From: an uncultured Sutterella sp.
GTDB taxonomy: Bacteria > Pseudomonadota > Gammaproteobacteria > Burkholderiales > Burkholderiaceae_F
Direction of reading: 5' to 3'
Assembly: GCA_905212345.1 (NCBI GenBank)
Contig: CAJMEC010000052.1
Coordinates: 1 to 12,536 of the forward strand
Length of the DNA stretch: 12,536 bases
Shown here: in pieces, positions 1 to 6,355 of the stretch
How positions within the stretch are numbered: position 1 is the first letter of the stretch
Layout of the letters: every line of letters starts with the position of its first letter
Position numbers and translations under genes: made by a program
Notes under the pieces: generated by a model
Told to the model about the DNA's origin: nothing
The model's input: the letters and a program-made list of their open reading frames with translations, nothing else
Databases searched by the model: none

Positions 1-84
1 GCTTTTTTATTGCCCGTAGAAAACTGTGCTTAAAAATTTATTTTGGACAGTAGTGAATAAATTAAAAGAATTAACAACGTTTTT

Positions 85-139
85 GCCGCCATGTACTCCT
101 TTTTGCTTACAACAAAAGGAGCAGGGCGGCTTTTCTTTG
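85..139 (+). terminator. Terminator-like hairpin upstream of the AGCS symporter gene
   Basis: GCCGCC (85-90) pairs with GGCGGC (125-130), and inside it CTCCTTTT (96-103) pairs with AAAAGGAG (114-121); the run TTTTCTTTGTT follows. This fits a Rho-independent terminator on the + strand, probably for a gene left of the window. The rest of 1-297 shows no convincing gene, and I could not pick a promoter for the symporter with both boxes. The T-run at 3-8 may be the tail of another terminator whose stem is outside the window. Confidence 0.6.
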
Positions 140-297
140 TTAGAATCAGACAAATCATTGTAGTTATATTCGTGCGTCAGTACTTCTTGTTCTCTTAACC
201 CAACTGTTCAAGTCGATTTCGCACTCAATAATTTCAACGCGTGCGCTTTTAAGTTTCTGCTTTTTCCCGTGCACATTAAAGAGAATGTGAGGTAGAG

Positions 298-1665
298 ATG
301 GATTTTCTCAATCAATTATTCGGTGATATCAACAGTGTCCTTTGGGGCGTGTTTGTTTTGATTCCGCTTTTATGCGGAACCGGTATTTTTTATACCTTCA
401 AACTTCGTTTCGTGCAGATCCGTCTCTTTCCGACCGCGCTTCGTTTTCTATTTAACAACGCAACGCTTTTTGGCAAGCGAGCCGACCAGACCGGCATGAG
501 TTCTTTTCAAGCCTTGGCCACCGCGGTCGCAGCTCAAGTGGGTCCCGGTAACGTGGCAGGCGCCGCCACCGCCATCGTCGCGGGCGGCCCCGGCGCCCTA
601 TTTTGGTTATGGGTTGCCGCATTTTTCGGCATGGCTACGATTTTTGCCGAAGCCGTATTAGCGCAAATCTACCGAGTGACAGGCGAAAATGACCGCGTTG
701 TAGGCGGTCCGGCCTTTTACATGTCTTTAGGCTTGGGGCCAAAATTTAAACCCATGGCTGTCTTTTTCTCTGCCGTGGCCATCATTACCATGGGCTGCAT
801 GGGCAGTCTTGTGCAATCCAATACGGTCTCTCAAGCGCTCAACCATGCCTTTGATGTCCCGCTTCTGGCTTCCGGCATCGGTGTAGCCATTTTGTCAGGC
901 GTTGTCATGTTCGGCGGCATGGGGCGTCTAGCCAGTGTCACGGAAAAACTCGTTCCTTTCATGGCCGGTCTCTATTTGATTGGCGGCAGCTACGTGTTGG
1001 CTTGTCACTACGATCAGATTATTCCCGCCTTTGATTTGGTTTTCACCGCTGCCTTTAATCCGGAAGCCGTGGGTGGTGGCGCTTTGGGGCTGACGGTTGC
1101 CAAAGCCATGCAATTCGGCGTCGCCCGCGGTCTTTTCTCTAACGAAGCCGGTATGGGTACAACGCCTCACGCTCACGCTGTTGCCAAAGTAGAACATCCG
1201 GCCGAACAAGGGCTCGTGGCCATTTTCGGTGTTTTCACAACAGTTTTGATCGTGACCTTCACGGTTTTAGTCATTCTCGTGACAGGCGTTATGGATTTTG
1301 ACACCACCGGTATCGAGCTGACACAAAAAGCCTATTCCGTCGGCTTGGGCGGCGCAGGGGTCGGCTTTGTTGCCATCTGCCTATTCTTCTTTGCCTATTC
1401 CACCATCATCGGCTGGTATTTCTTCAGTGAGCAAAACGTCCGTTACCTCTTCCATGGCCGCGGAATTTTTGTCTACCGTCTGATTGTCTGCGCTTTCTTG
1501 GTATTGGGTGCCGTCACGCATGTCAATTTAGTTTGGACGCTTTCGGACTTCTTTAACGGTATCATGGTGATCCCCAACGTGATTGCACTGCTGCTTTTGC
1601 ATAAAGTGGTGGGGTCTTCGCTCAATGACTTTGAAAACAAATTAAAGAAAGCCGGACTTAACTGA
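298..1665 (+). CDS. Sodium:alanine/glycine symporter, AGCS family
   Basis: This is an inner-membrane secondary transporter that takes up small neutral amino acids (alanine, glycine or relatives) with Na+. The 455 residues are in the usual range for the family and consist almost wholly of hydrophobic segments. Two family signatures are visible: VGPGNVAGAATAI from residue 81, continuing into GGPGALFWLW, and GLFSNEAGMGTTPHAHA from residue 278, ending in the HPAEQG segment. The ATG follows GAGGT (289-293) by four bases, a short but usable spacing. The dihydrouridine synthase gene begins one base after the stop, so the two are very likely co-transcribed and translationally coupled, although no functional link is obvious. 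The exact substrate cannot be read from the sequence. Confidence 0.93.
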   Translation: MDFLNQLFGDINSVLWGVFVLIPLLCGTGIFYTFKLRFVQIRLFPTALRFLFNNATLFGKRADQTGMSSFQALATAVAAQVGPGNVAGAATAIVAGGPGALFWLWVAAFFGMATIFAEAVLAQIYRVTGENDRVVGGPAFYMSLGLGPKFKPMAVFFSAVAIITMGCMGSLVQSNTVSQALNHAFDVPLLASGIGVAILSGVVMFGGMGRLASVTEKLVPFMAGLYLIGGSYVLACHYDQIIPAFDLVFTAAFNPEAVGGGALGLTVAKAMQFGVARGLFSNEAGMGTTPHAHAVAKVEHPAEQGLVAIFGVFTTVLIVTFTVLVILVTGVMDFDTTGIELTQKAYSVGLGGAGVGFVAICLFFFAYSTIIGWYFFSEQNVRYLFHGRGIFVYRLIVCAFLVLGAVTHVNLVWTLSDFFNGIMVIPNVIALLLLHKVVGSSLNDFENKLKKAGLN

Positions 1666-1666
1666 T

Positions 1667-2653
1667 ATGACTGATCCCTTGTTGGTCGTTGCCCCGATGG
1701 AAGGCCTCACAGGCTTTCCATTCCGAAGGGTGCATGCTCACTTTTTCGGTGCCGCTGACGCCTATTTTCTCCCCTTTGTCACGCCGACCACTTTGCCTCG
1801 ATTTACCGAGCGTCAAATGCGAGAACTTGCGCCCGACGTCAACATCGGTATTAAAGCAGTCCCTCAGCTTCTTACCCGTCGAGTGGAAGATTTTGTCTGG
1901 GCCGCCAAGGCTCTCGCCGATTTGGGTTACGATGAAGTCAATCTCAATTTGGGTTGTCCGGCAGGAACCGTTGTCGCCAAAGGAAAAGGATCCGGTTTTC
2001 TTCGAGAACCCGCTGAATTGCAGCGCTTTCTGGATAAAATTTTCTCTGCGGATTTACCTATTAGGATTTCTGTCAAAACCCGAATCGGGTGGGCAGATGA
2101 ACAAGAATTTGATCTTTTAGCGGATGTTTATAACCATTATCCGCAGATGAAATCTCTCACCATCCATCCGAGAGTGAGAAGCGATTTTTATAAGGGCGAA
2201 ATTAGGGAAAACGTCTTCGGGCACTATTTTAACTCCTTCAAGATGCCGATTGGCTTCAACGGCGACGTCATTACAGTTTCTGACCTCGAAAGAGTGAAAA
2301 CAAAATACCGCCCGCTTGCTCATATCATGGTCGGGCGGGCATTGATGGCCGATCCCGCTCTCTTTCGGAAAGCCAAAGGCGGAGCCGCCGCCACGTTGTC
2401 AGAAATCCAGACCTACTACGATGCTCTTTTAGAGAGCTATTGCGTGGCCTTTGGCAACGTAAAAAATGCCCTGATGCGAATGAAGGAATATTGGTTCTTT
2501 CAGCACAATTTATTTGACAACGCTGAGCGCGCCGTGAAAGCCATCTATAAAGCGAAGACCATGGAAGACTATCTCAGCGCAACGCAACAAATATATGAGA
2601 ACTGCCCCTTGAGAACGGAAAGCTCTTTTGGGTGGAAAAAGGAGCTCCTTTAA
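1667..2653 (+). CDS. tRNA-dihydrouridine synthase family protein (FMN TIM barrel)
   Basis: Dus enzymes reduce uridines in the D-loop and elsewhere in tRNA to dihydrouridine with FMN and NADPH. Visible hallmarks are APMEGLTGFPFR near residue 9, NLGCPAGTVVAKGKGSG from residue 94 with the catalytic cysteine C97, SVKTRIG at 135-141 with the FMN-site lysine K137, IHPR at 166-169, NGD at 198-200 and GRALMADP at 223-230 in the phosphate-binding end of the barrel. Length, 328 residues, is normal. The motifs HPR and GKGSG differ from the HGR and G-x-GGA types I know from E. coli DusA/B/C and, from memory, are closer to Dus-like proteins of clostridia, so no DusA, B or C letter is given. No strong ribosome site precedes the ATG; translation probably depends on ribosomes finishing the symporter gene one base upstream. 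A tRNA gene lies about 70 bases downstream. Confidence 0.9.
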   Translation: MTDPLLVVAPMEGLTGFPFRRVHAHFFGAADAYFLPFVTPTTLPRFTERQMRELAPDVNIGIKAVPQLLTRRVEDFVWAAKALADLGYDEVNLNLGCPAGTVVAKGKGSGFLREPAELQRFLDKIFSADLPIRISVKTRIGWADEQEFDLLADVYNHYPQMKSLTIHPRVRSDFYKGEIRENVFGHYFNSFKMPIGFNGDVITVSDLERVKTKYRPLAHIMVGRALMADPALFRKAKGGAAATLSEIQTYYDALLESYCVAFGNVKNALMRMKEYWFFQHNLFDNAERAVKAIYKAKTMEDYLSATQQIYENCPLRTESSFGWKKELL

Positions 2654-2670
2654 CCGGGGAGCACCTATCA

Positions 2671-2700
2671 TTCGCACAAAAGAGAACTTTGCTTTAAAAT
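2671..2700 (+). promoter_or_regulatory. Candidate sigma-70 promoter of the tRNA gene
   Basis: TTCGCA (2671-2676) and TAAAAT (2695-2700) are separated by 18 bases. This would start transcription around 2707, about 20 bases before the mature tRNA. The -35 box matches 4 of 6 consensus bases and the -10 box 5 of 6. Read-through from dus is also possible, because I see no clear terminator between 2654 and 2670. Confidence 0.4.
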
Positions 2701-2725
2701 CACTTCTCCTTTCTCAAAAAAGGAA

Positions 2726-2802
<77 letters not shown>

Positions 2803-2851
2803 TTCGCCTTTCTCGTAACAATTCCCCGTGTTTCTGAAACAACTTTCTGAA

Positions 2852-2887
2852 AGTCATTGCCTATAATCAAAGCGTTCTTCAATGACT
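2852..2887 (+). promoter_or_regulatory. Promoter with consensus -10 box framed by an inverted repeat
   Basis: TATAAT at 2862-2867 is a perfect -10 box with no good -35 match, placing the start near 2874 and about 33 bases before the ATG of the exported protein. An 8-base inverted repeat, AGTCATTG (2852-2859) and CAATGACT (2880-2887), encloses the -10 box and the start point. The left arm lies upstream of the predicted start, so this is a possible protein-binding operator rather than an RNA hairpin. The weak -35 box suggests an activator or weak expression. Confidence 0.5.
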
Positions 2888-2906
2888 CTCTTCAGGTTGA
2901 TCTCTT

Positions 2907-3923
2907 ATGCCCTCTATCGTTAAGTTGAGTGCCTGCGCGGTTTTCGGACTCACGCTCGCCGGTTTGTCTTGTGCCACAGATTTACCCGGCCAACCCCAAC
3001 CCCTGCCCCATATCAGCACATTGAGTGCCTTTCAAACCGGGGTTTACCATTTCTACGATCAAAACAGCAGCTTCTTTAAACTCGGGAAAAAGACAGGCTC
3101 CCAATACCGTTTGGTAAGCGAATTTTCAAAAGGCACTCCCCGCTACTTCTCTTACAGTATGAGTAAAGATTGGACGGTGAGAAACGGTGTTTTACAAAGA
3201 CCATCCGTTGCCAACGTCGTGCGACCTGTCGCGGGCAACAAAGTCAATGTTATCCGTCAAGGACAATCAAGCGGGCTATCCGTTGAATTAAAAGCCTATG
3301 ACGTCTCTGATAAGTCCATTGCGTCTTATTTGAAACTTCAAAATGGAAAATCCACGAAATTATCCGATTCCGTATCTTCGTGGACTAAATTCCCGGCGGG
3401 CTCGGTTGCCTATGTGCCAACACTGACCAGCCTACGAACAGAAGTTATTGTTCCTGAGGTTAACATTTTTACCGGTCAGAAAACCGTTGAAGGTTTTGTG
3501 AAAGCCTTCTCGGGCAAGATCCCCAATTGCCTGCGATACGAAAAGCGCTCAGGCTCTCAACCTTACGCCATTCGCTTTACAAACCGCAAAGGCAATACCG
3601 GCAACATTGAAATTTATGAAGCCAAGCGAGGCAAGGTGTTCTGCGAAGTCGATGGTCCCAAGGTGGCCAATGGATCCTACAAAATCCAAACCATCAACGG
3701 CACGAAGGTTTTAACCCTTAACTTCCCTCAACACATTGACCGCCGTGACATCGGCATCCATTCCAGCGAAAACGGTGCTTTGGATTTGGCGTTTGTTGAA
3801 GTGAAAAAACCGCATCCGCAAGTTTTGCCCGGTCGGGTGCTTCACGCCAAGCGAACCTTCACGGATAATCAATACCGATTCAATAAAGTCGCCGCAGACA
3901 GTATTAAAAACGCCCTAAAGTAA
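2907..3923 (+). CDS. Exported protein of unknown function
   Basis: I do not recognise this 338-residue protein. It begins with a signal peptide: K6, then a hydrophobic stretch at residues 7-21 and a likely signal peptidase I site after S21-C22-A23. The cysteine at 22 does not sit in a proper lipobox (GLS precedes it), so a lipoprotein is less likely. The mature part is rich in Ser, Lys, Val and short alternating polar/hydrophobic stretches, as in beta-rich periplasmic proteins. C208 and C246 could form one disulfide. There is no transmembrane segment after the signal and no catalytic motif that I can name. The gene stands alone, with its own promoter upstream and a strong terminator 17 bases after the stop. 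The ribosome site is poor: AGG lies 11 bases before the ATG. Confidence 0.8.
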   Translation: MPSIVKLSACAVFGLTLAGLSCATDLPGQPQPLPHISTLSAFQTGVYHFYDQNSSFFKLGKKTGSQYRLVSEFSKGTPRYFSYSMSKDWTVRNGVLQRPSVANVVRPVAGNKVNVIRQGQSSGLSVELKAYDVSDKSIASYLKLQNGKSTKLSDSVSSWTKFPAGSVAYVPTLTSLRTEVIVPEVNIFTGQKTVEGFVKAFSGKIPNCLRYEKRSGSQPYAIRFTNRKGNTGNIEIYEAKRGKVFCEVDGPKVANGSYKIQTINGTKVLTLNFPQHIDRRDIGIHSSENGALDLAFVEVKKPHPQVLPGRVLHAKRTFTDNQYRFNKVAADSIKNALK

Positions 3924-3940
3924 CGACTGGATTTATTGAC

Positions 3941-3967
3941 GGCCGGCCTTTAAAGGTCGGCCTTTTT
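3941..3967 (+). terminator. Rho-independent terminator of the unknown exported protein
   Basis: GGCCGGCC (3941-3948) pairs with GGTCGGCC (3955-3962), with one G-U pair; TTT/AAA inside can extend the stem, and five T follow directly. It is a textbook + strand terminator separating the exported-protein gene from the M20 hydrolase gene. Confidence 0.9.
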
Positions 3968-3999
3968 AACTCAGTTAACTATTTGGCGGTTTTCACGGG

Positions 4000-4027
4000 T
4001 TGCCGATTTTTTTATTCCTTTCATAAT
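4000..4027 (+). promoter_or_regulatory. Candidate promoter of the abgA-like gene
   Basis: TTGCCG (4000-4005) and CATAAT (4022-4027) are separated by 16 bases; the -35 box matches 4 of 6 and the -10 box 5 of 6. Transcription would start near 4034, about 20 bases before the ATG. Confidence 0.45.
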
Positions 4028-4054
4028 TAATGCTACTTGGAAAGGAGATATTAA

Positions 4055-5332
4055 ATGAGTGAAAAGTACATTGAAGAGATGATTGAAGCACGTCGTGCTC
4101 TGCATAAACGTCCAGAGTTAGGTTGGACGGAATTTGAGACGATGTGGCACATCTGTTCTCATTTGGACCAATGGGGCATTCCTTACGTTTTGGGCACCCA
4201 AGTAATTAATCCGGCGTTCGTCATGGGCCGCAATGAAACGGAAGTCAAAGATGCCATGGAACGGGCCAAAAAACATGGTGTACCGGAAGCGTTTCTTCAA
4301 AAAACAGAAGGCTATCCGGGGGCGGCCGCCATCATTGATACCGGCCGTCCGGGTCCTGTGACGGCTTTTCGCTGCGACATGGACGCTTTACCTATCCGTG
4401 AGTCCGATGATTGCAGCCACGTGCCTGCCAAATTAGGTTTTGCGAGCGAACGTGTTGGCATTATGCACGCTTGCGGACACGACGGTCACAGCGCAGTCGG
4501 TCTGACTGTTGCCCATTGGCTCTGGGATCATAAGGATGAATTGTGCGGTAAATTTAAGATTCTTTTCCAACCGGCCGAAGAAGGTGTCCGTGGCGCCCGT
4601 CCCATGTCCGAGTCAGGCATTGTTGATGATGTTGATTACCTTATGGGCAGCCATGTGGGGGGCGCCTTCCACAGTGGAGAAGTTTGTGTTTGCGATGGCG
4701 GCTTTTTAGCTTCGACAAAGTTTGATATCAACTTCATCGGTCTACAAGCTCACGCCGGTAATGCCCCCAATAAAGGTCACAATGCGTTGGTGGCCGCTGC
4801 CTGCGCAACGATGATGATTCAGGGTATCCCTCGTCACGCTGATGGAGTCAGTCGTGTTTCTGTTGGGAAACTCATGGCTGGTGAAGGTCGCAACATCATT
4901 GCCGCTCATGCTTCAATGGAAATGGAAGTGCGCGGCGAAACTCAAGAAGTTAATGACTTCATGGCCGAGAATGTGGAAAACATTATTGCCGGTGTTGAAA
5001 AAGCCTATCAAGTTAAGGCCGAAATATCCAAGGCGGGAGAATCTTCCACTCTGGTGCTTTGTCCTGAGATGTACAGCAAGATGGAAGAGGCCATGCACAA
5101 TGTACCGGGCATTAGCGTTAAAGCTCGTTATCACGGCCCCGCAGGTTCCGAAGACTGTTCTTGGCTCATTCGGAAAGTGGCTGAGCACGGTGGTCAGGCC
5201 GGTTTCCTCATTTATGGTTGTGAACATAAAGGACATCACCGCCCGGACTTTGACATTCAGGATGAACGCAATTTACCCGTGGCTTTTAATGTCTACGTAA
5301 GCTTCGCTAAGTTAGTTAACGGCAAAAATTAA
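4055..5332 (+). CDS. abgA: M20D amidohydrolase, AbgA-like (p-aminobenzoyl-glutamate hydrolase subunit A)
   Basis: This is a dinuclear-metal amidohydrolase that cleaves an amide bond at an acidic or aromatic amino acid. It resembles E. coli AbgA along its whole length (425 against about 436 residues), including the insert typical of AbgA between the first helices and the DTGRPGPV segment at 95-102. Metal-ligand and catalytic residues are visible: FRCDMDALPI at 105-114, HACGHDGH at 138-145 with C140 and H142, PAEEG at 173-177 with the general base in E175/E176, H200 in the SHVGG segment, and H394 in GHHRPDFD. A strong AAAGGAG (4041-4047) precedes the ATG by 7 bases. In E. coli, AbgA works with AbgB and substrate enters by AbgT; neither is next to this gene, so the substrate could be a related N-acyl or dipeptide amide. 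Confidence 0.88.
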   Translation: MSEKYIEEMIEARRALHKRPELGWTEFETMWHICSHLDQWGIPYVLGTQVINPAFVMGRNETEVKDAMERAKKHGVPEAFLQKTEGYPGAAAIIDTGRPGPVTAFRCDMDALPIRESDDCSHVPAKLGFASERVGIMHACGHDGHSAVGLTVAHWLWDHKDELCGKFKILFQPAEEGVRGARPMSESGIVDDVDYLMGSHVGGAFHSGEVCVCDGGFLASTKFDINFIGLQAHAGNAPNKGHNALVAAACATMMIQGIPRHADGVSRVSVGKLMAGEGRNIIAAHASMEMEVRGETQEVNDFMAENVENIIAGVEKAYQVKAEISKAGESSTLVLCPEMYSKMEEAMHNVPGISVKARYHGPAGSEDCSWLIRKVAEHGGQAGFLIYGCEHKGHHRPDFDIQDERNLPVAFNVYVSFAKLVNGKN

Positions 5333-5352
5333 TTTTTGTATTTAACCAGCAA

Positions 5353-5411
5353 GGGGGGTGTTACAAAAGTCCCGTTATAAGAAGGGACCGAGTAAACACC
5401 CCCTTTTTTTT
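5353..5411 (+). terminator. Two-tier Rho-independent terminator after abgA
   Basis: An outer stem pairs GGGGGTGTT (from 5354) with AACACCCCC (ending 5403), followed by eight T (5404-5411). Its loop contains a second hairpin, GTCCC (5369-5373) with GGGAC (5384-5388). The long double stem lies 21 bases after the abgA stop. It has no T-run for the opposite strand, so it should stop only + strand transcripts running toward the convergent M15 gene. Confidence 0.9.
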
Positions 5412-5421
5412 GAGAAGGTTG

Positions 5422-6168
5422 TTACTCTGTTTTTTCGAAATGCTGATAGTCTATACGCCTCTTCCAATCTCCTCCCCACTCAAAGCCTTTCTTTTTAAAC
5501 TCTTGAACACACAAATCATCGGCGCTGATCTTATAGACAAAATTTTGTTCTCGATCCACGTACGGCATACCGGCTTTGGGACTAACAAACGTTCCTTTAT
5601 CGGTTTTAACCACATAGGGATTGAAGAGCGGATTGATATCGATAGCCATTCCGTGGCTGTGATTCGATAACACTCGAGTACCTTGAACAAATCTGAAATT
5701 AAAAGCTGATGAATTATTCTCACTCATGGATTTCTCGTCATCGGCCCCGTAGTTATCAATTAGCACCATTTTTTCGATCGGATAGCGGTTTTTAAAAAGG
5801 ATTTTGAAAACGTCTAAAACATCCTGACTGATAGCCTGATTGACAACCATTTCACCTAAACGGATACGGTTGTCAGCGGTGTAATGCAGCACTTTCAGAT
5901 AGCGCAACTTTTCTCTCGAAACTGTGCAATTGGCAGGATATGAATTCCCTTTCATCCGACTAAAGATTTCGTCTGAAATTAGTGAAGCTGAAAAGCACTG
6001 TTGATCGCAAAAAGCGCGCACTCCTTCTTCGGAAACAAAAGAAGCGGCTTGCCAATGACTTATTTTTGATTCATCGGCAAGTAAGCTTTCTAAGCTTTGC
6101 GCATTGACAAGAAAAGATAGGGAAACAAGAGGAAAAAAGAGAATCCTATTTAAACTAATCATCGCCAT
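5422..6168 (-). CDS. Exported M15-family D,D-/L,D-carboxypeptidase-like protein
   Basis: Predicted periplasmic zinc peptidase acting on the peptide stems of peptidoglycan, in the VanY/M15 superfamily. From the ATG at 6168, residues 1-24 form a signal peptide with a likely cut after VNA. The zinc site is clear: SNHSHGMAIDINP with H170 and D177, and the closing WGGDW...DYQHFE with H243. The segment SAFNFRFVQGTRVLS before the first ligands is typical of M15 proteins that carry a long N-terminal part. Two cysteines in the N-terminal part are four residues apart. The frame is open upstream to a TTG at 6198, but that start would place ten polar residues before the signal. ATG at 6168 or 6162 is preferred, although neither has a good ribosome site. 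It lies downstream of speF, separated by a terminator, so it is probably independent. Confidence 0.82.
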   Translation of the reverse strand: MAMISLNRILFFPLVSLSFLVNAQSLESLLADESKISHWQAASFVSEEGVRAFCDQQCFSASLISDEIFSRMKGNSYPANCTVSREKLRYLKVLHYTADNRIRLGEMVVNQAISQDVLDVFKILFKNRYPIEKMVLIDNYGADDEKSMSENNSSAFNFRFVQGTRVLSNHSHGMAIDINPLFNPYVVKTDKGTFVSPKAGMPYVDREQNFVYKISADDLCVQEFKKKGFEWGGDWKRRIDYQHFEKTE

Positions 6169-6197
6169 ATCTGAAACATCGACTATTGATTGCCCCA

Positions 6198-6217
6198 AAC
6201 GCTAAATCAGCTTTTTT
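6198..6217. repeat. Direct repeat, copy A (near-duplicate of the speF 3' end)
   Basis: AACGCTAAATCAG followed by CTTTTTT lies just upstream of the M15 gene. The same 13 bases, followed by GCTTTTT, recur at 6336-6355, where they span the speF stop codon. Copy A differs by loss of one G. This looks like a partial duplication of the end of speF. Confidence 0.7.
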
Positions 6218-6270
6218 AGACCGCGTACACAATAAAAGCAACTCCTGTTTTAGCTACTCTCGATTGAGAC

Positions 6271-6310
6271 AAAAGAAACCTTACGGACCGAAGGTAAACA
6301 CCTTCGGCCG
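6271..6310 (-). terminator. Terminator of speF
   Basis: CCGAAGGT (6288-6295) and ACCTTCGG (6300-6307) form a perfect 8-pair stem with loop AAAC. CGG (6284-6286) and CCG (6308-6310) extend it past one bulged A. Reading on the - strand, GTTTCTTTT follows four bases after the stem. It lies about 35 bases beyond the speF stop. The spaced T-run makes it moderately rather than perfectly typical. Confidence 0.65.
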
Positions 6311-6335
6311 TCTATTTTTGATTGAATTCTTGAGG

Positions 6336-6355
6336 AACGCTAAATCAGGCTTTTT
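6336..6355. repeat. Direct repeat, copy B (contains the speF stop codon)
   Basis: AACGCTAAATCAG with GCTTTTT; the speF TGA (read on the - strand) is at 6345-6347 inside it. It is the partner of the copy at 6198-6217, 138 bases away. Confidence 0.7.

Noticed and set aside
30..92. 20-codon hydrophobic ORF on the - strand after AAGGAG, ending at 30-32
   Set aside because: The ribosome site is only three bases from the ATG and overlaps the hairpin of the terminator at 85-139; no promoter or homologue recognised. Probably chance.
2638..2651. Perfect palindrome AAAGGAGCTCCTTT at the end of the dus gene
   Set aside because: It has no loop and no T-run, and lies over the last codons and the start of the stop codon; not a terminator and probably accidental, though a binding site cannot be excluded.
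5353..5411. Riboswitch-like structure after abgA
   Set aside because: It is downstream of a gene and ends in eight T; a branched terminator explains it fully.
6196..6198. TTG start for the M15 gene
   Set aside because: It lacks a ribosome site, lies in the repeat copy, and would put ten polar residues ahead of the signal peptide.
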